Shown here piece by piece: positions 7,368 through 14,526 of a stretch of 24,727 nt of DNA. The first letter of the stretch is position 1, and every line of letters starts with the position of its first letter. The notes beneath the pieces are model-generated. The model was not told the origin of the DNA and did no database searches. It saw only the letters and a list, made by a program, of their open reading frames with translations. A program made the translations under genes and the position numbers. Origin of the DNA: Planctomycetota bacterium (GTDB taxonomy: Bacteria; Planctomycetota; Phycisphaerae; Sedimentisphaerales; UBA12454); assembly GCA_018828825.1 (NCBI GenBank), contig JAHJUV010000038.1, forward strand, positions 1 to 24,727, in the 5' to 3' direction.

Positions 7368-8426
7368 ATGAGCATTGGCAAACTTAAAACCGCCTGTCTC
7401 GGCATCGGCACCAGGACCTCCAGTCTGCTGGACATTGCCTGTTCAACGGAACTGTATGAAATCATCTCCGTGGCCGACAGCAATATCACAAACGCATCAC
7501 AGGCCGCACAAAAATATAACTGCACCGCTTTTGACGATTACAGGCAGTTCATCCTGCAAAACCAGCCGGATGTGCTTATTGTTGCGGAGCCTTTGTATAA
7601 ATGCGCCGACTTCGTCAGAATAGCCCTAAATAAACAATGTCATATTCTAAAACTTGTTCCCACGGCGCCGAATTTCGAACAGGCTGCCGAGCTCATAAGT
7701 CTTGCTGAGAAAAATAACGTAAAATACGTTACTGCAATACCGTCACGATTCGCCCCCGGTTTTGAACGTCTCACTGATTACCTGCAAACAATAGACCGAA
7801 AGCAGTATTACTTTATCAATATCTGTGCATCTTTCGGCGGCAATTTTTTTCAACCCATCGCATCCTACGCACAAGCCGACCGGAAATTGTCCGGCGGGGG
7901 GGTTCTGCTTCACGACTGCTTCGAGATGATTAGTCTTGTCGTAGAAAATTTTTCCCTGCCCGGCCAGATTTACGCGTTGATAACAAATCAAAGCCCCGAC
8001 AAAAAGGCCAAACAATATCTCGGTGAAGATACTGTTACCGCTTCGCTTGTTTTTAATGGCCTGATAGGAACTTTTCTCGCCGCAAAACAGACCGGCAGCA
8101 GCACAGCGGCACCTATAAGGATTTATGGCGCGGAAAACAATATCGTGGCAACGCCCAACAGGCTCGCTGTTTATGACAACAACGATTCTTTGATTGCGGA
8201 GCATAAATACCCGCTCAACAGCGAAAAGTGCATAACGGAAATGTTTATAGATTTCGGCAGAGCACTGCTCGAACCGGACAAATACAAGCTGCGAAGCAGC
8301 TCGCGTCTCGACCTTGCGACAATGGCGTTTATCGAAGCCGCTTATTTGAGCACAAGAACCAGTATGCCTGAATCACCTTCGCGGTTTCTTGAAATTGCCG
8401 AAAAGGAAAAATCCCCCTTTGCTTAG
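7368..8426 (+). CDS. Gfo/Idh/MocA-fold protein with atypical active-site residues
   Basis: 352 residues, usual family length. N-terminal Rossmann domain (~1-125) with TACLGIGTRTSSLLDIA as nucleotide loop and VADSNITNASQAAQKYNC after beta-2. The EKP motif is replaced by ILKLVP (K95 kept). The C-terminal alpha/beta domain carries SGGGVLLHDCFEMI where active members have a GG-x-LLD-x-x-x-H motif: the usual Asp and His positions appear to be H182 and E186. Members normally are NAD(P)-dependent sugar or inositol dehydrogenases; substrate here unknown. GGAA-CGG lies just before the ATG. Last gene of the glyA group; its TAG overlaps the convergent stop of the HD gene, so no terminator fits between. 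It may be a divergent enzyme or a non-catalytic regulator. Confidence 0.75.
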   Translation: MSIGKLKTACLGIGTRTSSLLDIACSTELYEIISVADSNITNASQAAQKYNCTAFDDYRQFILQNQPDVLIVAEPLYKCADFVRIALNKQCHILKLVPTAPNFEQAAELISLAEKNNVKYVTAIPSRFAPGFERLTDYLQTIDRKQYYFINICASFGGNFFQPIASYAQADRKLSGGGVLLHDCFEMISLVVENFSLPGQIYALITNQSPDKKAKQYLGEDTVTASLVFNGLIGTFLAAKQTGSSTAAPIRIYGAENNIVATPNRLAVYDNNDSLIAEHKYPLNSEKCITEMFIDFGRALLEPDKYKLRSSSRLDLATMAFIEAAYLSTRTSMPESPSRFLEIAEKEKSPFA

Positions 8427-9214
8427 CCGGCGTTAATCCGCTCATTAAGCTGACTTTTTATATGCCGGGCAACCTCACGAATATCTTCATCGTCAGGCAG
8501 GAAAGATATTAGCTTATCGAGTAATCCGCGTTTTTCTATTTCTTTAAGAGTTATAGTAAAATTTATATCGAATATCCAGCCGAGCATCGCTATCACCATA
8601 TCATTAAGCGATTTAATATCTTCATAACCAACCGTACGATTCTTGATAACCGCCTGAATGATATTTTTTGAATATTTATCTTTTTCTGAAAAGCCCAGCG
8701 TTGCCGTTGCCTTTTCCGGATTTTTGCGAAAATCATCGAGCCTGTCTATCATCACGTAATAAATGTCAAGCTTGTCGATGTCGCGAATCAATTTCGCAAA
8801 AAACTCTATTTCGCCCTTAAGCCCTTTCGGCAAATCTCTTTCGCCGTGAAGCCTGATTGCCGTTTCTATAATTTCCTTTTCGCAACTGTCCAGGCCGTCG
8901 AGAATTTTGTTTTCAGCAAGAACCTTCAGGCCGAGAAGGCTGTGATTTTCAGTTCCGACATCATTATATGTACGGTACTTTATAAACTGCTCGAATCTGC
9001 CGATGTCGTGCAAAAGCGATATCGTTTCAGCAATCAATCTCTGCTGCTGGTTTAAACCAAGTTTTTCAGCTATTAGCGGGGTGTCGGCGCACATTCTGCG
9101 GGTGTGGTCTTCCTTCAGTCTGATGTTATCGTTTGTCAGTTCGTCATCGCCGTAAAAGCCCGCCACGTAGCTGTAAAACCATCTCTTAAATTGTTCAAGC
9201 TGCTGTTTCGTCAT
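8423..9214 (-). CDS. HD-domain metal-dependent phosphohydrolase
   Basis: 263 residues. HD superfamily residues are visible in order: H37 (EDHTRRM), H69-D70 (SLLHDIGRFEQF), H91 (ENHSLLG) and D145 (LIRDIDKLD), the H...HD...D arrangement that holds two metal ions. Such proteins cleave phosphoesters or phosphoanhydrides of nucleotides; the substrate is not indicated. Mostly helical, no signal peptide or membrane segment, so cytoplasmic. Converges with the Gfo/Idh/MocA gene with overlapping stop codons. GGAAAG precedes the ATG. Not recognised as RelA/SpoT or dGTPase type; specificity open. Confidence 0.85.
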   Translation of the reverse strand: MTKQQLEQFKRWFYSYVAGFYGDDELTNDNIRLKEDHTRRMCADTPLIAEKLGLNQQQRLIAETISLLHDIGRFEQFIKYRTYNDVGTENHSLLGLKVLAENKILDGLDSCEKEIIETAIRLHGERDLPKGLKGEIEFFAKLIRDIDKLDIYYVMIDRLDDFRKNPEKATATLGFSEKDKYSKNIIQAVIKNRTVGYEDIKSLNDMVIAMLGWIFDINFTITLKEIEKRGLLDKLISFLPDDEDIREVARHIKSQLNERINAG

Positions 9215-9286
9215 TATTTCTTTCCATAATAAAGCCGTTAATTTACCGCGAAAGTGCGTCTTGTTCCATAGTTTTACTTAAAAATC

Positions 9287-9315
9287 TTGCACTTATATTT
9301 TATTCTATTTAAACT
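9287..9315 (+). promoter_or_regulatory. Sigma-70-type promoter of the cupin gene
   Basis: TTGCAC (9287-9292), a 17-bp A/T-rich spacer, then TAAACT (9310-9315). This predicts a start near 9322, about 29 bases before the cupin ATG. Confidence 0.45.
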
Positions 9316-9350
9316 GTTATAAGTTTAACTTAGCAATAAGGAGATTTCAA

Positions 9351-9629
9351 ATGCCGACAGTTAAAGATGTTATCGTCAGAAAACCCACCGAAGCCGAAAA
9401 AAAGGAATGCAGCGGCTGGCCGATTTGGACCTGCGGCGTGAGCACCTTCGACTGGGACTATACCCAGAAAGAGACCTGCCTGATTTTGGCCGGCAAAGTA
9501 ACGGCAAAAGACCGCCCCGGCAGCGGAGCGGTTTCATTTGGGCCGGGTGATTTTGTTGTTTTCCCCAATGGCCTGAAGTGTACCTGGCAGGTTGCCGAAG
9601 CTGTAAAAAAACACTACAATTTCGAATAA
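9351..9629 (+). CDS. Small cupin-domain protein (cupin_3/DUF861 type)
   Basis: 92 residues: a single cupin barrel. WPIWTCGVSTFDWDYTQKET leads into the first strands, with a glycine-rich turn GSGAVSFGPGDFVVFPNG typical of (S)-ureidoglycine aminohydrolase/ethanolamine-utilisation-like cupin_3 proteins. The usual metal-binding histidines are mostly missing in the region seen, so a binding rather than catalytic role is possible. AAGGAG lies 8 bases before the ATG. A 42-codon membrane-protein gene follows 42 bp later with its own ribosome site and is probably co-transcribed. Substrate not assignable. Confidence 0.8.
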   Translation: MPTVKDVIVRKPTEAEKKECSGWPIWTCGVSTFDWDYTQKETCLILAGKVTAKDRPGSGAVSFGPGDFVVFPNGLKCTWQVAEAVKKHYNFE

Positions 9630-9671
9630 TTGTTTTTCAATCGCAATAAAATTTTTTAAAGGAGATTCATC

Positions 9672-9800
9672 GTGGAGATAATTTCTGGACTTATTGGGCT
9701 TGCGGCAATGGTTTTGTCTCTTGTTATTGGCTGGCGGATAATGACGGCTTTCGAATCAGTCGCAAAATCAATGTCAGATATAGCCGAAAAGCAAAAATAA
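9672..9800 (+). CDS. 42-residue single-pass membrane protein
   Basis: GTG start with AAAGGAG 8 bases upstream (9658-9664); stop TAA at 9798-9800. The product has one membrane segment (IISGLIGLAAMVLSLVIGWR, residues 3-22) followed by an amphipathic charged tail (FESVAKSMSDIAEKQK). The good ribosome site, clean topology and position behind the cupin gene support a real small gene. No family recognised. Small membrane proteins of this kind often modulate larger membrane complexes, but nothing here names a partner. Confidence 0.6.
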   Translation: MEIISGLIGLAAMVLSLVIGWRIMTAFESVAKSMSDIAEKQK

Positions 9801-9835
9801 TCCTTTTTTCACGGACTGGCAACTGTTTGAAATAA

Positions 9836-9911
9836 AAAAGTCGCTTATGGCCGGGTTGGACGCGGTCACAGCACCGCTGCCCACTTGGGGCAAACCCCGC
9901 CAAAAGCGACT
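9836..9911 (-). terminator. Long hairpin with T-run, second terminator or structured RNA
   Basis: AGTCGCTT (9839-9846) pairs perfectly with AAGCGACT (9904-9911). The 57-base interior holds GCGGT/ACCGC (9862-9866/9873-9877), GGGG-CAAA-CCCC (9887-9898) and a near-complementary TGGCCGGG/CCCCGCCA pair. On the minus strand the stem is followed by TTTTTTATTTC. It may be a backup terminator for the aminotransferase operon, or part of a small structured RNA. Confidence 0.45.
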
Positions 9912-9959
9912 GCAAAAAGTATCCAATCCTAAACATCGCTAAATACACAGGATTTCTCT

Positions 9960-9973
9960 ATAACTATCCGTCT
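9960..9973. repeat. Second copy of the ATAACTATCCGTCT motif
   Basis: Exact 14-base match to 487-500 inside the transposase remnant. Here it is followed by a TGCCA-actgta-TGGCA hairpin rather than the rest of that element. Confidence 0.45.
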
Positions 9974-10002
9974 CCAGTGCCAACTGTATGGCAGTGCGAA
10001 AT

Positions 10003-10050
10003 AAAAAAGGCCCCCGCTCTTGCTTTCGCAAGAAAGCGCGGGGGCCTTTT
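10003..10050 (-). terminator. Strong terminator of the DUF1015-aminotransferase operon
   Basis: GGCCCCCGC (10009-10017) pairs with GCGGGGGCC (10038-10046), with an inner stem CTTGC/GCAAG and a TTTC loop. Flanking A and T runs make it bidirectional; the minus-strand T-run is the longer. It lies 24 bp past the aminotransferase stop. Confidence 0.88.
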
Positions 10051-10073
10051 GGAGCTTTTGAACGGCAGGGGGC

Positions 10074-11162
10074 TTATTTAACTTCGTCGTCAATCCAGCC
10101 GACAAGCTCTTTCACATCTTTCAATGTAATATCGCCCATATGTGCGATTCTGAACGTCTGGTCTTTCAGCTTGCCATAGCCGTTGCCAAAAACGGTATTG
10201 TGCTTTGCCTGAATAGCTTTAATCACATCACCAACGACCATGCCGCGAGTATTCTTAATTGCCGTCAGGGTATTTGAGGCGTATTTTTCTTCACAGAACA
10301 GGTTAAATTTTTCCTTTGCCCAACTCCTTAAAAAATCGCCCATTTCCTTATGTCTCTTCCAGACATTTTCCATACCTTCCTTAACCAGCTTGTGACACTG
10401 ATAATTCAGCGCCATAATATGCGGGATAACAGGGGTGGTCGGCGTCTGGTCTTTTTCTGCACTCTTTGCAAACTGCTGGAAGTCGAAGTAATAACCCCGG
10501 CCGGTAACTTTTTTGCTCTTTTCCATTGCTCGTTTGCTCACCGCGAAAACAGCTAATCCCGGCGGAATCGCAAATGCCTTCTGGACCGATGCGAAAACAA
10601 CGTCCCAGCCGAGCTTATCGAAATGCAGCGGCAGGCCGACCATCGCGCTTACCGCATCGACAAACACCAGCACATCCGGGTATTTCTTCTTCATCATCTC
10701 GCTGATTTCATAAACCGGATTTGTCAGGCCTGTGCTTGTTTCGTTATAAACGAGGGTAATCGCCGAGTATTTTCCCTCGGCAAGTTTCTTATCTATCAAT
10801 TCCGGCGTTACAGGCTGGCCCCAGTCAACCCTAAGCTCTTCGACATTCCTGCCGCAGGACCTGGCGACATCAGCCCATTTGTCGCTGAACGCGCCGCACA
10901 TTGTGCACAGGACTGTCTCGTTATGGTCAACGCAATTGCGGATACTTGCTTCCCAGATACCGGATGCGCTTGATGTACTTAAAAATACATTCTGTTCGGT
11001 GAACAGGATTTGTTTAAGCATGTCAACAGTTTCCTTGTGCAGTTGTGCATACTCCTTGCCTCTGTGGCCAAGAGTATATCTGCTTAACTGCTGCAATACA
11101 TCGGGGAGGACATGCACGGGCCCGGGGATAAACAGCCTCGGCGGGTTCTTCCAGTCAACCAT
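10074..11162 (-). CDS. Class V PLP aminotransferase (alanine-glyoxylate/serine type)
   Basis: 362 residues. N-terminus PPRLFIPGPVHVLPDVLQQL is the substrate-binding FTPGP-like start of the serine-pyruvate/alanine-glyoxylate group. LSTSSASGIWEASIRN binds the PLP phosphate, D169 in FVDAVSAMVG contacts the pyridine nitrogen, and the PLP lysine is K195 in ASVQKAFAIPPGLAVF. It should transfer amino groups between small amino acids (serine, alanine) and 2-oxo acids such as glyoxylate, pyruvate or 3-phosphohydroxypyruvate; the exact pair cannot be read from sequence. GGAG lies 8 bases before the ATG. Second gene of a minus-strand operon, 17 bp after the DUF1015 gene, which fits a serine/glycine metabolic role. 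Confidence 0.88.
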   Translation of the reverse strand: MVDWKNPPRLFIPGPVHVLPDVLQQLSRYTLGHRGKEYAQLHKETVDMLKQILFTEQNVFLSTSSASGIWEASIRNCVDHNETVLCTMCGAFSDKWADVARSCGRNVEELRVDWGQPVTPELIDKKLAEGKYSAITLVYNETSTGLTNPVYEISEMMKKKYPDVLVFVDAVSAMVGLPLHFDKLGWDVVFASVQKAFAIPPGLAVFAVSKRAMEKSKKVTGRGYYFDFQQFAKSAEKDQTPTTPVIPHIMALNYQCHKLVKEGMENVWKRHKEMGDFLRSWAKEKFNLFCEEKYASNTLTAIKNTRGMVVGDVIKAIQAKHNTVFGNGYGKLKDQTFRIAHMGDITLKDVKELVGWIDDEVK

Positions 11163-11179
11163 TTTTATTTCTCCAAAAA

Positions 11180-12475
11180 TTAAAGTTTATTTATTGTCAG
11201 TCCCGAAAAAATCTTCGGGTAAAAGAACGTCGATTTCTGCGGCATTTTTTCATTCGCCGCCGCTACAGCCTTTACCTGCTCTACTTTCGTCGGGTTCATA
11301 AAAAACAGGGTCTGTTTCTCGCCCGAATCCACCTTTGCTATCGCCTCATCAACAGCTTCGCCTATATCCTTAATGTACTCGATATTGGCCTCGCCCGCAA
11401 GATGTGCGTCTGTGATGCCGAGCAGCCTTTCGAGAATCAGTTTGTGCAATACGACCACATCGAGAGATTTGGACGCCTCGCTTATATCAAGAGTTTTAAG
11501 GGCATCTTTATTCTTGAGAACGACAAAATAAAAACTTTTGCCATCGTAAATTCCAAAAGCATTTTCTCCCTGCTCAAAAGCCTTGTCGAGTCTTTTCTGC
11601 ATCAGCGATTGGGCTTTTTGTTTCCCTTCTTTATATTCGAATTGGGTTACTTTAAAATTTGCCTGTAATTTTTTTATTAACTCATTAGTGTCATAATTTT
11701 CCAGATTCCCGACAAGTCTATGCGTCGGCAGAACAACCAGTCCCTCGTTATACATATTTACAAAGGTTATCATCAGCCATTGTGCAGCCGGATTCTTTGT
11801 CAGGTTATAATAATTCAGCGCCGTTTCATAACGATGATGACCGTCGGCAATCAAACCTTCTTTTTGAGCCATCATTTTTACAATCGCTTCTTTGTCCTGG
11901 GGCGAATCTATCGGAAATAATTTATGTGCAACGCCGTCATCATCGACAAATTCGATAAGGCTTTTTTTGCTCTCCGCGTTTTCGATAATCTTATCCGCGA
12001 TCAGTTGCGAGTCGTCATAGAGCATAAATATCTGTTCGAATTGAGCGGCTGTTGCCTGCGTAAGTTTCAGCCTGTCCGTTTTTGGGCCGTCCAGCGTTTT
12101 TTCATGCGGCTTGACTCCCGAACCAAATTGTGCCAGTTTCGCCAGTGCGGTAAAGCCGCTGCGCTTATTTTTTTTGCCGGCGATTTCAAACTCCTGAACA
12201 TAAGCGTAAATTGTTTCCTTATCATCCTGTTTCAGGACATTTTTATTGAGCCATTCTTTGAGATGTTCTGCTGCGCGGGTATATTGATTATTTTTATCGT
12301 TATCGGTCGGCTCTTTTTTGCCCAGGATGACCCTGATGATATTGTATTGACTCTGCTCGTAGAGTTTTTTTTGCTGAACAGAATTTATAACATCGTATGG
12401 CGGAGCAATACACTTGCCCGTGTTGCCGGCCACGTCAGAGTTGAACCTGTATGCCTTAAATCCCTTTACTTCCAT
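11180..12475 (-). CDS. DUF1015-family protein
   Basis: 431 residues, full length for DUF1015. Conserved signature stretches: KGFKAYRFN and CIAPPYDVIN at the N-terminus, RSGFTALAKL and HEKTLDGPKTDRLKL mid-protein, and LIADGHHRYETALNYY with D211-G-H-H-R. The last resembles the nucleotide-loop motif of ParB/sulfiredoxin-fold enzymes such as free serine kinase; that relation is my inference. Biochemical role not established to my knowledge; the family often sits near serine-pathway genes and here precedes a class V aminotransferase by 17 bp. Start: the in-frame ATG at 12538 lies upstream of a promoter (-10 at 12529-12534), and family members begin close to this motif, so 12475 is preferred; AAGGA lies ~10 bases upstream. 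No signal peptide. Confidence 0.88.
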   Translation of the reverse strand: MEVKGFKAYRFNSDVAGNTGKCIAPPYDVINSVQQKKLYEQSQYNIIRVILGKKEPTDNDKNNQYTRAAEHLKEWLNKNVLKQDDKETIYAYVQEFEIAGKKNKRSGFTALAKLAQFGSGVKPHEKTLDGPKTDRLKLTQATAAQFEQIFMLYDDSQLIADKIIENAESKKSLIEFVDDDGVAHKLFPIDSPQDKEAIVKMMAQKEGLIADGHHRYETALNYYNLTKNPAAQWLMITFVNMYNEGLVVLPTHRLVGNLENYDTNELIKKLQANFKVTQFEYKEGKQKAQSLMQKRLDKAFEQGENAFGIYDGKSFYFVVLKNKDALKTLDISEASKSLDVVVLHKLILERLLGITDAHLAGEANIEYIKDIGEAVDEAIAKVDSGEKQTLFFMNPTKVEQVKAVAAANEKMPQKSTFFYPKIFSGLTINKL

Positions 12476-12528
12476 AATTCGCTTGTCCTTGAAACATTGC
12501 TTGCTTAATTCGCACAAAACAAGGGCAA

Positions 12529-12557
12529 AGTTTACCATACTCCGGTTAATAATTCAA
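12529..12557 (-). promoter_or_regulatory. Sigma-70-type promoter of the DUF1015-aminotransferase operon
   Basis: On the minus strand: TTGAAT (12557-12552), 17-bp spacer, TAAACT (12534-12529). This predicts a transcript start near 12522, about 47 bases before the chosen ATG, and excludes the longer ORF start at 12538. Confidence 0.5.
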
Positions 12558-12805
12558 TAGGCGAATAATAAAATCATAAAGAAAAACAGTATTTTAACCG
12601 GTTGGGTATAATAACTGCTAAAGATATGTTACTTTTGGAACAATATTTTGGTGAAGAAGCCAGGAACTTCAAATTGTAACCGGACGCCCCAAATATTCAC
12701 AAAAATAGTCTCGCCTGTAATAAAACTAACTTTGCTATCTTCAAATCAGTTTTTAACTTAAAAACACTCGGGCGATTTAAGTGTAGTAATAATGCGATTT
12801 AATGA

Positions 12806-12834
12806 TTGACATATCCTGCTTAAAGGAACAATAT
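12806..12834 (+). promoter_or_regulatory. Possible promoter of the small lipoprotein gene
   Basis: A perfect -35 TTGACA (12806-12811) is followed, after 17-18 bases, only by weak -10 candidates (caatat/aatatg). It lies ~50 bp before the ATG. Confidence 0.3.
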
Positions 12835-12883
12835 GAGTAAACTATATTTGAATAAAGAAACTATTTTTTAAGGAGAATGTGAA

Positions 12884-13021
12884 ATGTTGAGAAAAATTCT
12901 GATAACTCTCGTTGTCATTGGTATGGCTGTCACTTTCGGCTGCAAGAAAAAAGAAGCACCGCCAGCCGCACCGGAAGCAAGCTCCGCCCCACAGGCACAA
13001 ACGGACGCCAACGCACAATAA
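12884..13021 (+). CDS. 45-residue predicted lipoprotein
   Basis: ATG with AAGGAG 8 bases upstream; TAA at 13019-13021. Product MLRKILITLVVIGMAVTFGC followed by KKKEAPPAAPEASSAPQAQT and a short polar tail. The basic start, hydrophobic core and Cys20 form a lipoprotein signal peptide, though the box TFGC is less canonical than L-A-G-C. The mature part is a 26-residue Ala/Pro/Gln-rich tail with no domain, resembling very small entericidin-like lipoproteins only in size. A hairpin terminator follows 16 bp later, so it is a monocistronic gene. Function unknown. Confidence 0.65.
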   Translation: MLRKILITLVVIGMAVTFGCKKKEAPPAAPEASSAPQAQTDANAQ

Positions 13022-13037
13022 TTTGCAAAGGCAAATA

Positions 13038-13089
13038 AAAAGGGCAGGTATAAATCCGCCTCAGGCGGACAAGTCTGCCCTTTTGTTTT
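13038..13089 (+). terminator. Terminator of the small lipoprotein gene with a repeat in its loop
   Basis: AAAAGGGCAG (13038-13047) pairs with CTGCCCTTTT (13075-13084), followed by GTTTTT. The loop contains a second perfect hairpin TCCGCC-TCA-GGCGGA (13055-13069) and ACAAG, the core of the dispersed repeat. The A-run on the left also makes it usable from the other strand. Confidence 0.8.
13055..13073. repeat. Dispersed palindrome copy (TCCGCC-TCA-GGCGGACAAG)
   Basis: Perfect 6-bp arms with a 3-base loop, followed by ACAAG as in the copy ending at 557. It lies within the terminator loop. Confidence 0.45.
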
Positions 13090-13112
13090 TCATTTAGCAC
13101 AATCAATAATTG

Positions 13113-13141
13113 TTTAAATAGTTAAACATTTCTGTTATAAT
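13113..13141 (+). promoter_or_regulatory. Promoter of der-cstA
   Basis: TTTAAA (13113-13118), a 17-bp spacer, and a perfect TATAAT (13136-13141). The predicted start near 13148 gives a leader of ~44 bases before der. Confidence 0.55.
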
Positions 13142-13191
13142 CCTGCCCTGTTTTTAACATCAAAAATCGGTTTTTTGGGTTCAAATTAAAA

Positions 13192-14523
13192 ATGGCATTG
13201 CCAGTTGTCGCAATAATCGGTCGTCCAAACGTGGGCAAAAGCTCGCTTTTCAACGCCATAGCAGGCGAAATGATAAGCATTGTCGAGCCGACTGCCGGCG
13301 TTACGAGAGACCGCCTAAGCGCGATAATCGAATATAACGAGCGGTATTTTGAGCTTATCGATACCGGCGGTTATGGAATCGTCGATTCCGACCAGCTCAA
13401 AGAGCATATCGAAAGCCAGATTCAGCAGGCCATAAATCTGGCCGACCTTGTCGTCTTCGTGGTCGATATTCGCGACGGCCTTGCGCCGCTTGACGAGCAG
13501 ATTGCTCAGTTTTTGAGAAAAAACGATTTAGATGTTCTACTTGTTGCGAACAAAGCCGATGAGGCAAAGATGTTTCCCGCCGCTGCCGATTTCGGAAAAC
13601 TGGGTTTCGGAAACGCATTCTGTGTCTCGGCGGCGAATAGTCTCAACCAGAAAATCCTCGTCGAAAAAATAACCGAACTGCTCAAGGATGAGGTCTCCGA
13701 CAAACCAAAAGATGTTGAAATGCATCTTGCTATAGTCGGCAAACGCAACGCCGGCAAAAGCACTTTCACAAATGCCATTGTCGGAGCCGATCGTGTTATC
13801 GTCAGCGAAATCCCCGGCACGACCCGCGATGCGGTGGATGTCCGATTCGAGAAAGACGGCAAAACTTTTATTGTTATTGATACCGCCGGCGTAAGAAAAA
13901 AAAGCAGTCTTGCCAACAGTATAGAATTTTACAGCTACGTAAGGGCAGCTAAATCCGTCAAAAGGGCGGATATCGTTCTGTTTTTAATAGACGCAACAGA
14001 ACCAATATCGCAGGTTGACAAAAAACTCGGCGCATTGATAGCCGAAGAATACAAGGCCTGCATCCTCGTCGTAAATAAATGGGACCTGGCTAAAAACAAT
14101 GCCTCCAGCGACGACTATGCCGAGTATCTTACGAAGATTTTGCCGCGATTGAGCTACGCACCGATTGCTTTTACGACCGCTACCGAAAGCAAAAACATCC
14201 AGGCGGTGCTCGACCTTGCCCGCGAACTTTACAAACAGGCCGTGACGAAAATTCCAACACCGCGGCTCAATGACGCGATTGGAAAGATAAGCGCCGAACG
14301 TCTCGGCGGAAAAACAAAATCCGCACGCTTCCCGAAAATATATTACGCAACGCAGGTTTCGATAAAACCGGTTACGCTAATCTTGTTTGTCAACAAAATC
14401 GAACTTTTCGATGAAAATTACAGGCGGTTCCTCATCGGCAGGCTCCGTGACAATCTTGGTTTTGCCGAAGTGCCGATAAGACTGCTCGTCCGCCCCAGAA
14501 GAAGAGACTCTGGAAGAATTTGA
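13192..14523 (+). CDS. der: Ribosome-assembly GTPase Der (EngA)
   Basis: 443 residues with the diagnostic tandem GTPase layout. First G domain ~1-165: GRPNVGKS (G1, 10-17), TRDR (G2), DTGG (G3), NKAD (G4), SAAN (G5). Second G domain ~175-345: G1 is GKRNAGKS (183-190), TTRD, DTAG, NKWD. C-terminal KH-like domain ~350-443 (KIYYATQVSIKPVTLILFVN). Der is essential for maturation of the 50S subunit. The second G1 differs from the usual GRPNVGKS but keeps all catalytic positions. No strong Shine-Dalgarno before the ATG. Followed after 3 bases by cstA, so probably co-transcribed. Confidence 0.96.
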   Translation: MALPVVAIIGRPNVGKSSLFNAIAGEMISIVEPTAGVTRDRLSAIIEYNERYFELIDTGGYGIVDSDQLKEHIESQIQQAINLADLVVFVVDIRDGLAPLDEQIAQFLRKNDLDVLLVANKADEAKMFPAAADFGKLGFGNAFCVSAANSLNQKILVEKITELLKDEVSDKPKDVEMHLAIVGKRNAGKSTFTNAIVGADRVIVSEIPGTTRDAVDVRFEKDGKTFIVIDTAGVRKKSSLANSIEFYSYVRAAKSVKRADIVLFLIDATEPISQVDKKLGALIAEEYKACILVVNKWDLAKNNASSDDYAEYLTKILPRLSYAPIAFTTATESKNIQAVLDLARELYKQAVTKIPTPRLNDAIGKISAERLGGKTKSARFPKIYYATQVSIKPVTLILFVNKIELFDENYRRFLIGRLRDNLGFAEVPIRLLVRPRRRDSGRI

Positions 14524-14526
14524 AAA

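Larger units (their letters stand above)
12476..12883. other. 408-bp divergent intergenic region
   Basis: It holds the minus-strand promoter of the DUF1015 operon (12529-12557) and a possible plus-strand promoter for the small lipoprotein (12806-12834). Between ~12600 and 12780 I see A/T-rich sequence with no supported gene, hairpin or repeat. Confidence 0.5.

Noticed and set aside
11924..12508. 194-residue plus-strand ORF
   Set aside because: Antisense of DUF1015, Phe/Cys-rich shadow with no start context.
12626..12679. 17-codon ORF MLLLEQYFGEEARNFKL
   Set aside because: No ribosome site and no context; short open frames are expected by chance in A/T-rich sequence.
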